Source: Nocardioides sp. URHA0020 (GTDB taxonomy: Bacteria > Actinomycetota > Actinomycetes > Propionibacteriales > Nocardioidaceae). Taken from it: a stretch of DNA of 64,000 nt. The stretch spans positions 337,938-401,937 of the forward strand of contig NZ_KK211170.1 of the NCBI RefSeq assembly GCF_000620705.1, written 5' to 3'. Below are positions 29,087 through 35,877 of this stretch, piece after piece. The notes below the pieces were generated by a model. The model made no database searches, was not told where the DNA came from, and saw nothing but the letters and a program-made list of their open reading frames with translations. Position numbers and translations under genes: made by a program. Position 1 is the first letter of the stretch, and each line of letters starts with the position of its first letter.

Positions 29087-30217
29087 TCACCGGGTGAAGC
29101 GGTAGTCGTCGGCCATCCGCTTCAACGCCGCGTCCATCATCGGGCGCAGCTCGGCATCGATGGCGGACCACTCCGCGTCGTCGAGGTGCACCAGGGGGGA
29201 GACCGCAGGGAGGGACTCCTGGAGCCGCAGCCGGTCGGCGGTCGAGGGATGCGTCCGGTCGACGCTGCTCGTGTCGTTGCCGTGGGGAATGGCGCGTCGG
29301 GCGGTCTCGCTCACGCCGGCGATCCGGCTCCTGATCTCGACCGCCAGGTCGGGACGCTGCGGATCGACCGCGGCCCGGTTGGCGGCGACGTCGATGACGT
29401 CCGCCAGGAGGATCGTCTCCAAGGACTCCAGCGCCCCCGGCGTGCCGGCCAGGGCGGAGGAGGCGGCGTCGGCCCGCAGCTCGTCGTGCCGCGAGGCGGC
29501 TGCGTTCACCTTCCACACGAGCTCCAGGTAGCCGACGAGCGGCAGCCGGACCGGCGCCGTGACGATGGTCGCGAAGACGGGGGTCCTCCCCTCGGTACTG
29601 ACCAGGCCGTCGGGGGTGACCAGCTCGATCCAGCGGGCGAGGGTCCGGATCGCCCACCACACGTAGCGGCCGTGCACGACGTCGCGGTTCGAGAAGTGCC
29701 CGAGCTCGTGGCCCAGCAGGGCGATCCGTCCCTGGTGGCTCAGCGCCGCCCACAGCGGTGCGCCGACGACCAGGCGGCGCTGGCGCAGCCCGCGGCGCTC
29801 GGCGTACGCGTTGATGTCGCCGCAGATCGCGACGTACGTCGGCGGCTCCGTGCGCAGCGCCGCCGCGAGCTCGGCCAGCAGCGCGGTGAGGCGTGGGGCC
29901 GCCTGCGGGTCGACGACCAGCTCGACGGCGTCCTCGGACCGGCGGGGGAGCAGGAGGACGCCGGGCGGCAGCAGGACCACGATGCCCAGCGCGCGCTGCA
30001 CCCAGTTGTCGCCGAGCAGCACCAGTCCCACCCCGAGCGCCACCAGGGCGAAGGTCGCCACGTGCACCGCCGTGGCCATCACGAACGAGCCCGCCCGCGC
30101 CATGCGTCGCGACCTGCCGCCGCCGTCGACCAGCCGGTCGACCAGCCTGCGGTCGAGCTGGGTGGCGATGCGGGTGTCGACACGATCACGAAAGGACTGG
30201 CGTTCCACCCGCGGCAT
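29087..30217 (-). CDS. M48 family metalloprotease, membrane-associated
   Basis: This 376-residue protein has two hydrophobic segments near the N-terminus (about 40-85) and a cytoplasmic or periplasmic zinc protease domain with HELGH at H170 (29696-29710), followed by SNRDVVHGRYVWW, and a downstream NAAASRHDELRADAASSAL that carries the third zinc ligand (RxDE in ExxxD form) of the HtpX/Ste24 type. It resembles HtpX-like quality-control proteases, with a longer C-terminal part. It is on the opposite strand between pyrD and pyrF, interrupting an otherwise continuous pyrimidine set. The ATG at 30215-30217 stands 50 bases from the divergent pyrF start. Confidence 0.85.
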   Translation of the reverse strand: MPRVERQSFRDRVDTRIATQLDRRLVDRLVDGGGRSRRMARAGSFVMATAVHVATFALVALGVGLVLLGDNWVQRALGIVVLLPPGVLLLPRRSEDAVELVVDPQAAPRLTALLAELAAALRTEPPTYVAICGDINAYAERRGLRQRRLVVGAPLWAALSHQGRIALLGHELGHFSNRDVVHGRYVWWAIRTLARWIELVTPDGLVSTEGRTPVFATIVTAPVRLPLVGYLELVWKVNAAASRHDELRADAASSALAGTPGALESLETILLADVIDVAANRAAVDPQRPDLAVEIRSRIAGVSETARRAIPHGNDTSSVDRTHPSTADRLRLQESLPAVSPLVHLDDAEWSAIDAELRPMMDAALKRMADDYRFTR

Positions 30218-30219
30218 CG

Positions 30220-30225
30220 TAGGTT
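30220..30225 (+). promoter_or_regulatory. -10 box TAGGTT upstream of pyrF
   Basis: TAGGTT lies 42 bases before the pyrF ATG and just upstream of the divergent protease start. A GAGAGGAA Shine-Dalgarno at about 30250-30257 serves pyrF. This fits with pyrF being cut off from the main pyr transcript. Confidence 0.45.
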
Positions 30226-30267
30226 CAGCAACGCCCCTCGCGGGGCCGAAGAGAGGAACTGTCAGGT

Positions 30268-31080
30268 ATGACTTTCGGAGCCCGCCTGCACGCGGCGATC
30301 GACGACCGCGGCTCGTTCTGCGTCGGCATCGACCCGCACGCCGCCCTGCTCGCCGACTGGGGCCTCGACGACGACGTCGCGGGGCTGGAGCGGTTCGCGC
30401 TGACGGCCGTGGAGGCGGTGGCGCCGTACGTCTCGGTCGTGAAGCCGCAGTCGGCGTTCTACGAGCGCTTCGGCAGCCGGGGGATCGCGGTGCTCGAGCG
30501 GGTGATCGCGGACTCCCGCGCCGCCGGTGCCCTCGTGCTGCTGGACGTCAAGCGCGGCGACATCGGCTCGACCAGCCAGGCGTACGCCGACGCCTACCTC
30601 GACCCAACCTCGCCGCTGGCCTCCGACGCGATCACGGTCAGCCCCTTCCTCGGCTTCGGGTCGCTCGACCCGATCTTCGACACGGCCCGTCGCCACGAGG
30701 CGGGGGTCTTCGTGCTCGCGCTCACCTCCAACAAGGAGGGCCCCGAGGTCCAGCACGCGACCGTGGAGGGCGGCGGCACGGTCGCCGGCCTGATGCTCGA
30801 CCAACTGCGTCGCCTCAACGCCGACGCGTCGCCCCTGGGATCCTTCGGCGCCGTCATCGGCGCGACGATCGCGGACTCCCCGGAGGACTTCGCGATCAAC
30901 GGTCCGATCCTCGCGCCGGGGTACGGCGCCCAGGGCGGCACGACCGCCGACCTGCGCCGGATCTTCGGCGGCACCGGTGCGGTGCTCGCCAGTTCCTCGC
31001 GCGAGGTGCTGCGGCTCGGGCCGGACGTGGCCGCGATGCGGGACGCCGTACGCCGGACGAACGACGAGCTGCGCGCGTGA
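30268..31080 (+). CDS. pyrF: Orotidine 5'-phosphate decarboxylase, type 2
   Basis: It decarboxylates OMP to UMP. It is a 270-residue enzyme of the long actinobacterial type. It has FCVGIDPHAALL near the start, VKPQSAFYERFGSRG, and the catalytic LDVKRGDIGSTSQAYADAYL; EVQHATVEGGGTVAG and APGYGAQGG form the phosphate site. ATG at 30268 with a purine-rich Shine-Dalgarno. The stop overlaps the GTG of the following lipoprotein gene, so that one is likely co-transcribed. Confidence 0.97.
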   Translation: MTFGARLHAAIDDRGSFCVGIDPHAALLADWGLDDDVAGLERFALTAVEAVAPYVSVVKPQSAFYERFGSRGIAVLERVIADSRAAGALVLLDVKRGDIGSTSQAYADAYLDPTSPLASDAITVSPFLGFGSLDPIFDTARRHEAGVFVLALTSNKEGPEVQHATVEGGGTVAGLMLDQLRRLNADASPLGSFGAVIGATIADSPEDFAINGPILAPGYGAQGGTTADLRRIFGGTGAVLASSSREVLRLGPDVAAMRDAVRRTNDELRA

Positions 31081-31508
31081 GGCGAGTCGTGGTGCTGGCC
31101 CTGGTGCTCCCGCTGCTGGTCGCGTGCGGGTCGGACCAGGACGGCTACTGCGACGCGGTGAAGGACCACCAGCAGGACCTCAGCGAGATCGTCTCCAGCG
31201 GCCGGCCGGACGCGATGCTCACGGCGCTCGACATCTTCCAGGACCTGGCCGAGCAGGCGCCGGAGGATGTCGCCGACGAGTGGCAGCAGGTGACCAGCAG
31301 CGTCGAGGCGCTCCGCAAGGCCCTCGATGACGCTGACGTCGACGCCTCGTCGTACGACCGGGACCACCCGCCCGCGGACCTCACCGCAACGGAGAAGCAG
31401 GCCATCGACGACGCAGCCGCACGGGTGGGGGGCGCCGAGACGCTCCGGGCGATCAAGGACCTCGACCAGGAGGCCCGAGACGTCTGCCACACCCCGCTGT
31501 CGCTCTAG
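31077..31508 (+). CDS. Putative lipoprotein of unknown function
   Basis: This 143-residue protein has a signal peptide (VRRVVVLALVLPLLVACGS) with a lipobox LVAC, so Cys about 17 should be lipidated and the protein anchored outside the membrane. The mature part is acidic and helical, with two further cysteines (GYCDAV and DVCHTP) near its two ends that could form a disulfide. No known domain is recognised. The GTG at 31077 overlaps the pyrF stop (GTGA). It is followed by the 73-bp repeat array. Confidence 0.8.
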   Translation: MRRVVVLALVLPLLVACGSDQDGYCDAVKDHQQDLSEIVSSGRPDAMLTALDIFQDLAEQAPEDVADEWQQVTSSVEALRKALDDADVDASSYDRDHPPADLTATEKQAIDDAAARVGGAETLRAIKDLDQEARDVCHTPLSL

Positions 31509-31529
31509 CCGGGTGCGGGCCGCCTCCCG

Positions 31530-31820
31530 GACCCGCGCGTGGGCGGTGGCTCCTCCACCGATCCGCCCTCCCACTTCGGTGGATTGCCCACCGCCATCTG
31601 GCGGCCCGCGCGTGGGCGGTGGGTCCTCCACCGATTCGCCCTCCCACTTCCGTGGATTGCCCACCGCCACCCGGCGGCCCGCGCGTGGGCGGTGGGTCCT
31701 CCACCGATTCGACGTCCCACTTCCGTGGATTGCCCACCGCCACCCGGCGGCCCCCGCGCCAGCGGTGGGTCCTCCACCGAAATGCCGGCCGGGAACCGTG
31801 GACCTCCCACCGCCCGTCGG
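31530..31820. repeat. Tandem array of about four 73-bp hairpin-forming repeats
   Basis: The string gtgggcggtgg recurs with a constant 73-base step (anchor tgggcgg at 31541, 31614 and 31687; the fourth copy is altered, with its ggtggg end at 31770, again 73 on). Each unit contains ggcggtggg and, about 35 bases later, cccaccgcc, a perfect 9-bp inverted repeat, plus inner ccac/gtgg. The last copy is degenerate and keeps only the first half well. 73 is not a multiple of 3, arguing against coding. Confidence 0.9.
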
Positions 31821-31892
31821 AGCGCGGGTGACCCCGACCGGCACGCAGGTCACGGCCGTGGACGTCGATTGCTGCCGGTCCGCGCTTCTGAC

Positions 31893-31898
31893 TAGATT
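31893..31898 (+). promoter_or_regulatory. -10 box TAGATT of mihF
   Basis: TAGATT with TTGCTG at 31869-31874 (18-base spacer) gives a standard promoter 50 bases before the mihF GTG. The tandem array ends about 50 bases upstream of the -35. Confidence 0.6.
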
Positions 31899-31948
31899 GA
31901 CCACTTGCGTCCCCGCTCCACGCCTCCCACCCCGAAGGACCCGCGCTC

Positions 31949-32269
31949 GTGGCTCTGCCCCCGCTCACCCCTGAACAGCGTCAGGCGGCCCTCGACAAGG
32001 CCGCCGCCTCCCGGAGAGAGCGGGCCGAGGTCAAGAACCGACTGAAGAACTCCGGCGCCTCGATCGCCGACGTGCTCGAGGAGGGCCAGCGCAACGAGGT
32101 CATCGGCAAGATGCGGGTCGTCGACCTCCTGCAGTCGATGCCCGGTCTGGGCAAGGTCCGCGCGCGGCAGCTGATGGAGCGTCTCGGCATCGCCGAGAGC
32201 CGTCGCGTCCGGGGTCTCGGCACCAAGCAGGTGGCCGCGCTCGAGAAGGAGTTCGCCGCGCGTGACTGA
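31949..32269 (+). CDS. mihF: Integration host factor, actinobacterial type (mIHF)
   Basis: This is a nucleoid-associated DNA-bending protein of the actinobacterial mIHF/sIHF family, unrelated to enterobacterial IHF. It is 106 residues, with an N-terminal helix LPPLTPEQRQAALDKAAASRRERAEVKNRLK and a helix-two-turn-helix with SMPGLGKVRARQLMERLGI (HhH-like) that contacts DNA, and ends RRVRGLGTKQVAALEKEF. The GTG start at 31949 is in the usual place. It is immediately followed by gmk (8-base overlap) and rpoZ, the classical actinobacterial order pyrF-mihF-gmk-rpoZ. Confidence 0.95.
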   Translation: MALPPLTPEQRQAALDKAAASRRERAEVKNRLKNSGASIADVLEEGQRNEVIGKMRVVDLLQSMPGLGKVRARQLMERLGIAESRRVRGLGTKQVAALEKEFAARD

Positions 32270-32861
32270 CGCGGCTGCCGCACCTCCCGAGACGCGGCGA
32301 TCGCGGCTCGTCGTCCTGGCCGGACCGACGGCCGTGGGCAAGGGCAGCGTCGCCGCCGACGTACGCCGGAGCCACCCCGAGGTCTGGATCTCCGTCTCCG
32401 CCACCACGCGGGCGCCGCGGCCCGGCGAGCAGGACGGCGTGCACTACTGGTTCGTGGACGACGACCAGTTCGACGCCATGATCGAGCGGGGCGACCTCCT
32501 GGAGTGGGCGGTCGTGCACAAGGCCGCGCGCTACGGCACGCCGCGCCAGCCGGTCGAGCAGGTGCTCGCCGAGGGCCGCTCGGCGCTGCTGGAGATCGAC
32601 CTCCAGGGCGCCCGGCAGGTCCGGGAGACGATGGCCGAGGCGCTGTTCGTCTTCCTCAAGCCGCCGTCGTGGGACGAGCTGGTCCGCCGACTGGTCGGTC
32701 GGGGGACCGAGACGGAGGAGGAACGCGAGCGCCGGCTGGTCACGGCGCGCGAGGAGCTGGCCGCCGAGGCGGAGTTCGACGTGGCCATCGTGAACCACGA
32801 AGTTCACGCTGCAGCCGAGGACTTGGTAGCCTTGATGCTGCAATCCCCAACAACTCTGTGA
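32262..32861 (+). CDS. gmk: Guanylate kinase
   Basis: It phosphorylates GMP to GDP. It is a 199-residue P-loop kinase with Walker A AGPTAVGKGSV, the GMP-binding SVSATTRAPRPGEQDGVHYWFV and GDLLEWAVVHKARYGTP-like segments, and LEIDLQGARQV as the Walker B region. The GTG at 32262 overlaps the mihF end by 8 bases. It includes a slightly long N-terminal tail (TDAAAAPPETRR) before the P-loop, common in actinobacteria. Confidence 0.97.
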   Translation: MTDAAAAPPETRRSRLVVLAGPTAVGKGSVAADVRRSHPEVWISVSATTRAPRPGEQDGVHYWFVDDDQFDAMIERGDLLEWAVVHKAARYGTPRQPVEQVLAEGRSALLEIDLQGARQVRETMAEALFVFLKPPSWDELVRRLVGRGTETEEERERRLVTAREELAAEAEFDVAIVNHEVHAAAEDLVALMLQSPTTL

Positions 32862-32870
32862 GGCTTCTGC

Positions 32871-33200
32871 GTGTCTGCCCCGAAAATCGCCGGTGAGGGT
32901 GTCACCAACCCCTCGATCGACGACCTGCTCACCAAGACCGACAGCAAGTACAAGCTGGTCCTCTTCAGCGCCAAGCGCGCTCGGCAGATCAACGCCTACT
33001 ACTCCCAGCTCGGGGAGGGTCTCCTCGAGTACGTCGGCCCGCTCGTCGACACGCACGTGCAGGAGAAGCCCCTCTCGATCGCGCTCCGCGAGATCAACGA
33101 CGACCTGCTGGTCTGTGAGGACATCGACCCCGCCGAGCTCGCCGCCGAGGAGGCAGCCGCTCAGGCCGCCGCCGAGGCCGGCTTCGCCGCGGGCAAGTGA
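32871..33200 (+). CDS. rpoZ: DNA-directed RNA polymerase omega subunit
   Basis: The small omega subunit helps assemble RNA polymerase by wrapping the beta' C-terminus. It is 109 residues. Conserved features are GVTNPSIDDLLTKTDSKYKLVLFSAKRARQIN-type N-terminal half (split here to its key residues: NPSIDDLL and KRARQIN), PLVDTHVQEKPLSIALREI and an Ala/Glu-rich C-terminal tail. GTG start at 32871. It follows gmk by 9 bases and precedes coaBC by 12. Confidence 0.96.
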   Translation: MSAPKIAGEGVTNPSIDDLLTKTDSKYKLVLFSAKRARQINAYYSQLGEGLLEYVGPLVDTHVQEKPLSIALREINDDLLVCEDIDPAELAAEEAAAQAAAEAGFAAGK

Positions 33201-33212
33201 CCTGACCGGTCG

Positions 33213-34475
33213 ATGACCGAGACCCACGACGTGGCCGTTTCCCCCGGGAGGCGGCCACGTGTCGTTCTCGGGGTGTCCGGCGGGATCGCTGCCTACAAGG
33301 CCTGCGAGCTGCTGCGACGCCTCACCGAGTCCGGGCACGACGTGACCGTCGTACCCACCGCCGCCGCGCTCGAGTTCGTCGGCGCCCCGACCTGGGCAGC
33401 GCTGTCCGGCAAGCCGGTGGCCACCGACGTCTGGTCGGCCGTCCACGAGGTGCCCCACGTGCGGATCGGCCAGCAGGCCGACCTGGTCGTGGTCGCCCCC
33501 GCCACGGCGGACCTGCTGGCGAAGGCCGCGCACGGCCTCGCCGACGACCTGCTCACCACCACGCTGCTCACGGCGCGCTGTCCGGTGGTCTTCGCCCCGG
33601 CGATGCACACCGAGATGTGGGAGCACCCCGCCACGCAGGCCAACGTCGCCACGCTGCGCGCCCGCGGCGTGCTGGTGATCGAGCCGGCCGAGGGCCGGCT
33701 CACCGGCAAGGACACCGGCAAGGGTCGGCTGCCCGAGCCGGAGGAGATCTTCGCGACCTGCCAGGAGGTGCTCACCCGGGCCTCGACGGCCGCGACGACC
33801 CACCTCACCGACCTCCACGGTCGCTCCGTGGTCGTCTCGGCGGGTGGCACCCGCGAGTACCTCGACCCCGTCCGGTTCCTCGGCAACCGGTCCTCGGGCC
33901 TCCAGGGCTACGCGCTCGCGCGGGCGGCCGCCGCGCGCGGTGCCGAGGTGACCCTGGTCGCGGCCAACGTGTCGCTCCCGGACCCGGCGGGCGTCAAGGT
34001 CGTGCGCGTCGAGACCACCGCCCAGTTGCGGCAGGAGGTCGTCAGCGCGGCAGCAGCCGCGGACGTCGTCGTGATGGCGGCGGCTCCGGCGGACTTCCGC
34101 CCCACGGAGGTCAGTGCCGCCAAGATCAAGAAGGCGGCCGACGGATCGGCGGCCGCCATCGAGCTCCAGCAGAACCCCGACATCCTGCACGAGATCTCCA
34201 CCGACCGCGCCCGCAGCGGCCAGATCGTGGTGGGCTTCGCGGCCGAGACCGGAGACGACAGCGGGTCGGTCCTCGAGCTGGCCCGCGCCAAGCTCGCACG
34301 CAAGGGGTGCGACCTGCTGGTCGTCAACGACGTCAGCGGGGGAGCGGTCTTCGGCAGCCCCGAGAACGAGGCCGTCATCCTGGCCGCCGACGGCGCCTCG
34401 TTCGACGTGCCGCGCGGCTCCAAGGCCGCCCTCGCCCACGTCATCTGGGACCAGGTACGCCGCCGTCTCGACTGA
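33213..34475 (+). CDS. coaBC: Bifunctional phosphopantothenoylcysteine decarboxylase / phosphopantothenate--cysteine ligase
   Basis: It carries out two consecutive steps of coenzyme A synthesis. It is 420 residues. The N-terminal CoaC flavoprotein domain begins VVLGVSGGIAAYKACELLRRL and holds the flavin-binding PATADLLAKAAHGLADDLL and PAMHTEMW motifs; the C-terminal CoaB domain begins VVSAGGTREYLDPVRFLGN with RSSGLQGYALA, MAAAPADFRP and the CTP-binding VGFAAET. ATG at 33213, 12 bases after rpoZ. The usual order rpoZ-coaBC-metK-priA is preserved, except for the protease gene inserted after metK. Confidence 0.97.
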   Translation: MTETHDVAVSPGRRPRVVLGVSGGIAAYKACELLRRLTESGHDVTVVPTAAALEFVGAPTWAALSGKPVATDVWSAVHEVPHVRIGQQADLVVVAPATADLLAKAAHGLADDLLTTTLLTARCPVVFAPAMHTEMWEHPATQANVATLRARGVLVIEPAEGRLTGKDTGKGRLPEPEEIFATCQEVLTRASTAATTHLTDLHGRSVVVSAGGTREYLDPVRFLGNRSSGLQGYALARAAAARGAEVTLVAANVSLPDPAGVKVVRVETTAQLRQEVVSAAAAADVVVMAAAPADFRPTEVSAAKIKKAADGSAAAIELQQNPDILHEISTDRARSGQIVVGFAAETGDDSGSVLELARAKLARKGCDLLVVNDVSGGAVFGSPENEAVILAADGASFDVPRGSKAALAHVIWDQVRRRLD

Positions 34476-34513
34476 CAGTCTGAGACCGCCGTACCAGCAT
34501 TCGGGACCCCCGT

Positions 34514-34519
34514 TAGGGT
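34514..34519 (+). promoter_or_regulatory. -10 box TAGGGT of metK
   Basis: TAGGGT lies 34 bases before the metK GTG, with an AAGGAG Shine-Dalgarno at 34542-34547. No SAM riboswitch fits in the 79-base gap. Confidence 0.55.
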
Positions 34520-34553
34520 GTCTCGCACCACCCACGCGCATCAAGGAGCAGCA

Positions 34554-35744
34554 GTGACCGGACGTCTCTTCACGTCGGAATCGGTGACCGAGGGTCACCC
34601 GGACAAGATCGCGGACCAGATCAGCGACGCCGTCCTCGACGCGATGCTCGAGCAGGATCCCCACAGCCGGGTCGCAGTCGAGACGCTGCTGACCACCGGT
34701 CTCGTGGTCGTGGCCGGTGAGGTCACCACGACCGGCTACGTCGACATCAAGCAGAAGGTGCGCGAGCGGATCCTCGAGATCGGCTACGACTCCTCCATCA
34801 AGGGCTTCGACGGCGCCTCGTGCGGCGTCATGGTCGCGATCGGCGGCCAGTCCGGCGACATCGCCCAGGGCGTCGACACCGGCCACGAGAGCCGCACCGG
34901 CTCCGTGGACGCGATGGACAAGCAGGGCGCGGGCGACCAGGGCCTGATGTTCGGCTACGCCTGCGACGACACCGACGTGCTGATGCCGCTGCCGATCGTG
35001 ATCGCGCAGCGGCTCGCCGAGCAGCTGACCGCGGTCCGCAAGGACGGCACGCTGCCCTACCTGCGACCCGACGGCAAGACCCAGGTCACCATCGAGTACG
35101 ACGCCGACAACCGCCCGGTGCGCGTGGACACGGTCGTGCTGTCGACGCAGCACTCCGAGGAGACCGAGCTCGACGCCCTCGAGACCGACATCAAGAAGCA
35201 CGTCATCGACCCGGTGCTCGACGCGTTCAAGATCCCGTCCGAGGGCTACCGCCTGCTGGTCAACCCGACCGGCCGCTTCGTCGTCGGCGGCCCCATGGGC
35301 GACGCCGGCCTGACCGGTCGCAAGATCATCGTCGACACGTACGGCGGCATGGCCCGCCACGGTGGCGGCGCCTTCTCCGGCAAGGACCCGTCGAAGGTGG
35401 ACCGCTCCGCGGCGTACGCCATGCGCTGGGTGGCCAAGAACGTCGTCGCCGCGGGCCTCGCCCGGCGCTGCGAGGCGCAGGTCGCCTACGCCATCGGCAA
35501 GGCCCAGCCGGTCGGCGTCTTCATCGAGACCTTCGGCACCGGCGTCGTCTCGGACGAGCGGATCCAAGAGGCGGTGCTCGAGGTCTTCGACCTGCGCCCG
35601 GCCGCGATCATCCGCGACCTCGACCTGCTGCGTCCGATCTACGCCAAGACCGCGGCGTACGGCCACTTCGGCCGCGAGCTGCCCGAGTTCACCTGGGAGC
35701 GCACCGACCGCGCCGACGCGCTGAAGGCTGCCGCCGGCCTCTGA
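34554..35744 (+). CDS. metK: S-adenosylmethionine synthetase
   Basis: It makes S-adenosylmethionine from methionine and ATP. The 396-residue protein starts MTGRLFTSESVTEGHPDKIADQ, with the key motifs GHPDK, GAGDQGLMFGYA (loop over the active site), and GGGAFSGKDPSKVDRSAAY. The GTG at 34554 is preceded by AAGGAG. The frame continues 36 bases upstream but that part lacks homology. A strong terminator follows the stop by 26 bases. Confidence 0.98.
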   Translation: MTGRLFTSESVTEGHPDKIADQISDAVLDAMLEQDPHSRVAVETLLTTGLVVVAGEVTTTGYVDIKQKVRERILEIGYDSSIKGFDGASCGVMVAIGGQSGDIAQGVDTGHESRTGSVDAMDKQGAGDQGLMFGYACDDTDVLMPLPIVIAQRLAEQLTAVRKDGTLPYLRPDGKTQVTIEYDADNRPVRVDTVVLSTQHSEETELDALETDIKKHVIDPVLDAFKIPSEGYRLLVNPTGRFVVGGPMGDAGLTGRKIIVDTYGGMARHGGGAFSGKDPSKVDRSAAYAMRWVAKNVVAAGLARRCEAQVAYAIGKAQPVGVFIETFGTGVVSDERIQEAVLEVFDLRPAAIIRDLDLLRPIYAKTAAYGHFGRELPEFTWERTDRADALKAAAGL

Positions 35745-35769
35745 GGCGCCTGCCCACGACGCTCACCTC

Positions 35770-35813
35770 GTGACCCCGACATGCCCCGGACGGGGGATGT
35801 CGGGGTCACTTTC
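35770..35813 (+). terminator. Strong intrinsic terminator after metK
   Basis: The 13-base arms gtgaccccgacat (35770-35782) and atgtcggggtcac (35797-35809) are perfectly complementary, with an inner cccc/gggg. The 3' arm is followed by tttc. It separates metK from the secreted protease gene. Confidence 0.85.
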
Positions 35814-35820
35814 ATGTGCC

Positions 35821-35826
35821 TAGCCT
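35821..35826 (+). promoter_or_regulatory. Candidate -10 TAGCCT of the M4 protease gene
   Basis: TAGCCT lies 52 bases before the GTG start and just after the metK terminator. A GAAGGA Shine-Dalgarno at about 35865-35870 precedes the start. Confidence 0.4.
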
Positions 35827-35877
35827 TCGAAGGGTGGTCGACCCGCTCGGTCACCTTTGTTCACGAAGGACTGTGCC

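Larger units (their letters stand above)
31509..31948. other. 440-base non-coding stretch before mihF
   Basis: It holds four copies of a 73-bp repeat (about 31530-31820), then a short unique segment, then the mihF promoter (-35 TTGCTG at 31869, -10 TAGATT at 31893) and a leader of about 45 bases. No credible gene is seen on either strand; the open frames across it are repetitive readings of the array. Confidence 0.75.

Noticed and set aside
31530..31820. CRISPR array
   Set aside because: The units are contiguous near-identical 73-mers with no unique spacers, and no cas gene is present.
31505..31904. Open frames across the 73-bp array giving repeated peptides
   Set aside because: They exist only because the repeat has no stop in some frames; 73 is not divisible by 3, so each unit is read in a different frame. 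No ribosome site or family match.
34476..34553. SAM riboswitch before metK
   Set aside because: Only 78 bases are available and none of the conserved SAM-box blocks is visible; a plain promoter and Shine-Dalgarno explain the gap.
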